Part shown: piece by piece, positions 3,971 through 6,160 of the stretch
Layout: each line of letters starts with the position of its first letter
Numbering within the stretch: position 1 is the first letter of the stretch
Made by a program: the position numbers and the translations under genes
The notes under the pieces: model-generated
The model's database searches: none
Told to the model about the DNA's origin: nothing
What the model saw: only the letters and a program-made list of their open reading frames with translations
Source of the DNA: an uncultured Actinomyces sp.
GTDB lineage: Bacteria; Actinomycetota; Actinomycetes; Actinomycetales; Actinomycetaceae
Assembly (NCBI GenBank): GCA_938040725.1
Contig: CALHZX010000129.1
Location: 1-6,160 of the forward strand
Direction of reading: 5' to 3'
Length of the DNA: 6,160 bases

Positions 3971-5581
3971 ATGAAGCACATCCCGGAACCAGACATTGCA
4001 TGGCTGCGGGACCCGGTGGCGTCGGTGAACCGCCTGACGGTGCACGCGACGTGGAGGTCACGCAGGCCACTTCAGATGCTGTCGAGCACCTGGCAGGTTA
4101 CCGGTGCCACTGGCACCGCTTCGGAGCTGATTCGTTGTGCTCCCACTCATCAGAATTTCAGCGCGACGTCTGTGCCCGGCGTCCTCGAGCTGGACGGCTC
4201 GTGGATGCGCGGTGAGGGTCAGGCCCGCGAGGAGGACGCCTCCCGTGTCGGCGACGAAGAGCCCTCCGACCTGGTGCACGCCTCGATTCTGCGCCGCGAG
4301 TTCATCTTCGATGCCCCATTGAAGGAGGCGGTTGAGCGCGGATGGATGATGACGCTGACTTTCGGCGGCTTCTCCGGCCCTCTCTACGCGTGGGTTGATG
4401 GAACGTTCGTTGGTTTCTGCGCGGACGGTTTCATTCCTGCGGCCTTCGACGTGACCGGCGCGTTGCAGCCTACTCACTCGCATACGCTCGTCGTGTTGCT
4501 GATGGATTCGCCGATGTGCTGCCACGGTTTGTTCCGCGAGGTGTCGTTGGAGGCCAGGCCTCCGGCGCACATCGTGGACGTGGTGCCGGTGGCGTCCCAC
4601 GATGGTCGCGCGGGCGCGCTGACGCTGCGGGTTGAAACGACGGGCGGTGTCGAGGTTCACGCCGCGCTCGTGAACGAGACCGAGCAGGAGAAGCTGTGGT
4701 CTGCGGTCGCTTCTCCTGATGAGGTTGTGACCGCGCGGGGTCTGGACGTGATCCCGTGGAGCGCGGAGGAGCCGGCGCTGTACCGGCTGATCGTGACGCT
4801 GCGCGACGAGGAGGGGGTCAAGGACACGGTCTCCCTTGACCTCGGCTTCCGCGACGTTGAGGCGACCTCCCAGGGGGTGAGCCTGGCGGGCAAGGCGCTG
4901 GCCCTGCGGGGAGTGACCCGCAACGAGTGCGACGGGCGCACGGGCCTGGCCGTCAACATCCCGGAGATGCTCGACGACATCGTGTGGTGTAAGCGCCACG
5001 GCGTCAACACGGTCGTGATCGCTGACGCGCCCGGGCACGCCCGATTCCTGGATCTGGCCGACGAGTACGGCCTGTACGTCATCGACTGCGCGTCAAACCT
5101 GTACGGCCCGGGGGTGGCACGCAACGAGGCCATCGAGGCCGCGATACGTCGGGATCGCGCGCACCCGAGCGTCATCGCCTGGGCGATCGGGGACGAGGAG
5201 GACGAGGTACGCGCCGCCCACGCTCTCGATCCGACGCGCCCGGAGTACTCCCAGGCGCGTTTCCCGGACCTGCGCAAGGTGCGAGGCAAGGAGTTGCACT
5301 ACGCGCCGGTGACGGTGGCGCCCTCGTATTCGGGGGTGACGGTACGCAACCACATGACGTTCACGTCCACGTCGGATCTGGAGTTCCTGTGCCACGTGGT
5401 CGAGGAGGGCCGCGAAACGTGGGAGTATTCGGCGTCCCTGGATGTCGCGCCGGGCGAGACGGGCTTCCTTGAGGTGCCCTGGCCGTCCTCGGGCATCCGT
5501 GAGGTCTCGGTGCGTCTGTCGTACAGCACGGGCTGGGCGTCGGCGGGCTTTGAGATCGCGCACGGAAGCTTGACGGTGTAG
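3971..5581 (+). CDS. LacZ-like GH2 protein lacking half the catalytic barrel (probable pseudoenzyme)
   Basis: The 536-residue product is related to GH2 LacZ-type beta-galactosidases (about 1,000 residues) but is strongly reduced. Order: LacZ-like N-terminus WLRDPVASVNRLTVHATW (11-28), supporting this ATG; jelly-roll domain, about 65-197, with LYAWVDGTFVGFCADGFIP (138-156) and GLFREVSLEARP (186-197); Ig-like domain, about 200-300, ending PWSAEEPALYRL and LGFRDVE; partial TIM barrel, about 312-425, with RGVTRNE, DEYGLYVIDCASN and RRDRAHPSVIAWAIGDEE. It then jumps at about 430-442 to a LacZ domain-4-like beta-sandwich (ELHYAPVTV to VPWP, 441-504) and stops. The acid/base Glu may survive in GDEE (family: GNES), but the RCSHYP histidine, the EANIETHG metal ligands, the nucleophile segment CEYAHAMGN and the C-terminal LacZ domain are absent. 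Codons and frame are intact, so this is not a fresh pseudogene. It is likely cytosolic (no signal peptide) and possibly a carbohydrate-binding or regulatory protein. Confidence 0.85.
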   Translation: MKHIPEPDIAWLRDPVASVNRLTVHATWRSRRPLQMLSSTWQVTGATGTASELIRCAPTHQNFSATSVPGVLELDGSWMRGEGQAREEDASRVGDEEPSDLVHASILRREFIFDAPLKEAVERGWMMTLTFGGFSGPLYAWVDGTFVGFCADGFIPAAFDVTGALQPTHSHTLVVLLMDSPMCCHGLFREVSLEARPPAHIVDVVPVASHDGRAGALTLRVETTGGVEVHAALVNETEQEKLWSAVASPDEVVTARGLDVIPWSAEEPALYRLIVTLRDEEGVKDTVSLDLGFRDVEATSQGVSLAGKALALRGVTRNECDGRTGLAVNIPEMLDDIVWCKRHGVNTVVIADAPGHARFLDLADEYGLYVIDCASNLYGPGVARNEAIEAAIRRDRAHPSVIAWAIGDEEDEVRAAHALDPTRPEYSQARFPDLRKVRGKELHYAPVTVAPSYSGVTVRNHMTFTSTSDLEFLCHVVEEGRETWEYSASLDVAPGETGFLEVPWPSSGIREVSVRLSYSTGWASAGFEIAHGSLTV

Positions 5582-5590
5582 GCCGCGTCG

Positions 5591-5623
5591 GCCTCGCGAA
5601 CGGACGCGCGTGGGGGGCGAGGC
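5591..5623. terminator. Possible bidirectional terminator between convergent genes
   Basis: GCCTCGC at 5591-5597 pairs perfectly with GCGAGGC at 5617-5623 around a 19-base GC-rich loop. It fills most of the 49-base gap between the GH2-like gene and the convergent minus-strand gene. The stem is short, the loop long and there is no T-run, so this is tentative. Confidence 0.35.
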
Positions 5624-5630
5624 GAAACGC

Positions 5631-6160
5631 TCAGCGGAAGGCGGCGCGCCTCGTCGGGATGGTCGGCATGCCGAGCATGACGGAGCCGGACCCGCCGCAC
5701 GACGTCGGCTCTTCGACATCGACCAGCTGCAAGACGTCGCCGTCACGCGCCTGGGGGTCCTGCAGGGCGGTGGCGAGCATGAGCTTGATGCGGTTGAGCT
5801 GGTTGACTTCGGAGGCACCCGGATCGTAGTCGACGGCCACGATGTTTGCCTCGGGGTAGCGGGTGCGCAGCGCGCGGAACATGCCCTTGCCGACAACGTG
5901 GTTGGGCAGGCACGCGAACGGCTGGGCGCAGATGATGTTCGGGCAGCCGTGTTCGATCATGTCGACCATTTCGGCGGTCAGGTACCAGCCTTCGCCGGCC
6001 TGGTTGCCCAGGCGCGCGATGTCCTGGGAGCGAGAGATCATCTCTTCGATGGGCCGGTGCGGCTCGAACTTGCCGTTCGTGGCCGCGAACGCGCGATGCA
6101 CGGGCTTCTCGTACTTCTTGAGCGCCCACAGGACGATCGGCATGATGTAGCGCTGCTTGC
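5631..6160 (-). CDS. 2-hydroxyacyl-CoA dehydratase / activase-related protein, C-terminal part
   Basis: The gene runs off the right edge. The stop is TCA (5631-5633, minus TGA), and the visible 175 residues continue upstream of the internal Met at 6143 (KQRYI-MPIV), so that Met is not the start. Conserved segments are GEGWYLTAEMVDMIEHG, CPNIICAQPFACLPNHVVGKG, RYPEANIVAVDYDPGASEVN and QLNRIKLML. These belong to the large proteins annotated as acyl-CoA dehydratase activase-related or 2-hydroxyacyl-CoA dehydratase (COG3580/COG3581-like), which fuse a BadF/HgdC-type ATPase to dehydratase-like parts. Family members carry Fe-S clusters and couple ATP use to one-electron reduction; two cysteines are visible in the CPNIICAQPFACLPNH motif (the three Cys are spaced C-x5-C-x5-C). 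The physiological substrate of the actinobacterial version is unknown to me. The tail after LML (about 45 residues, with TSCGGSGS) is variable. The gene is convergent with the GH2-like gene. Confidence 0.85.
   Translation of the reverse strand, partial: KQRYIMPIVLWALKKYEKPVHRAFAATNGKFEPHRPIEEMISRSQDIARLGNQAGEGWYLTAEMVDMIEHGCPNIICAQPFACLPNHVVGKGMFRALRTRYPEANIVAVDYDPGASEVNQLNRIKLMLATALQDPQARDGDVLQLVDVEEPTSCGGSGSVMLGMPTIPTRRAAFR

Noticed and set aside
4058..5038. 326-codon open frame on the minus strand inside the GH2-like gene
   Set aside because: It is an antisense shadow. The + strand frame carries aligned LacZ-family motifs throughout.
5093..5896. 267-codon open frame on the minus strand crossing the convergent gene ends
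   Set aside because: It overlaps two better-supported genes in different frames and has a low-complexity Arg/Ser/Pro-rich product.

Overview
The window reads as chromosomal DNA of a high-GC Gram-positive bacterium. GC- and TCG-rich codons, the style of the OPT transporter and the very long 2-hydroxyacyl-CoA dehydratase-type protein at the right edge point to the Actinomycetaceae (Actinomyces/Schaalia), possibly an oral or gut species. This placement rests on gene style, not on a database match.

Layout: (1) 1-32 is the last nine codons of an unidentified + strand gene, with a strong hairpin terminator at 118-147. (2) 148-1340 is about 1.2 kb with no credible gene. It is full of organised repeats: an iteron-like array with two minus-oriented and three plus-oriented copies around a hairpin (227-376), a nested stem-loop (416-466), two perfect 29-bp direct repeats with two inverted partial copies (709-870), and a 108-bp element bounded by perfect 17-bp inverted repeats (1021-1128). 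(3) 1371-1460 is tRNA-Ser(CGA) on the minus strand, with encoded CCA and a textbook terminator at 1337-1367. The repeat-rich block is therefore closed off by terminators on both sides and lies just beyond the 3' end of a tRNA gene. (4) 1709-3709 is an OPT-family membrane transporter starting at GTG, with a good Shine-Dalgarno site, and followed by a strong terminator. (5) 3971-5581 is an intact gene for a 536-residue protein related to LacZ-type GH2 beta-galactosidases. It lacks the second half of the catalytic barrel, the nucleophile and the C-terminal domain, so it is probably not a beta-galactosidase. It has dyads and an extended -10 directly upstream and may be translated leaderless. (6) 5631-6160 (minus, running off the window) is the C-terminal part of a 2-hydroxyacyl-CoA dehydratase/activase-related protein, convergent with the GH2 gene.

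The protein genes look like separate transcription units rather than one pathway: each same-strand neighbour is split by a terminator, and no shared biochemical route is visible. The best candidates for something undescribed are the repeat-dense gene-free block at 148-1340 and the GH2 pseudoenzyme.
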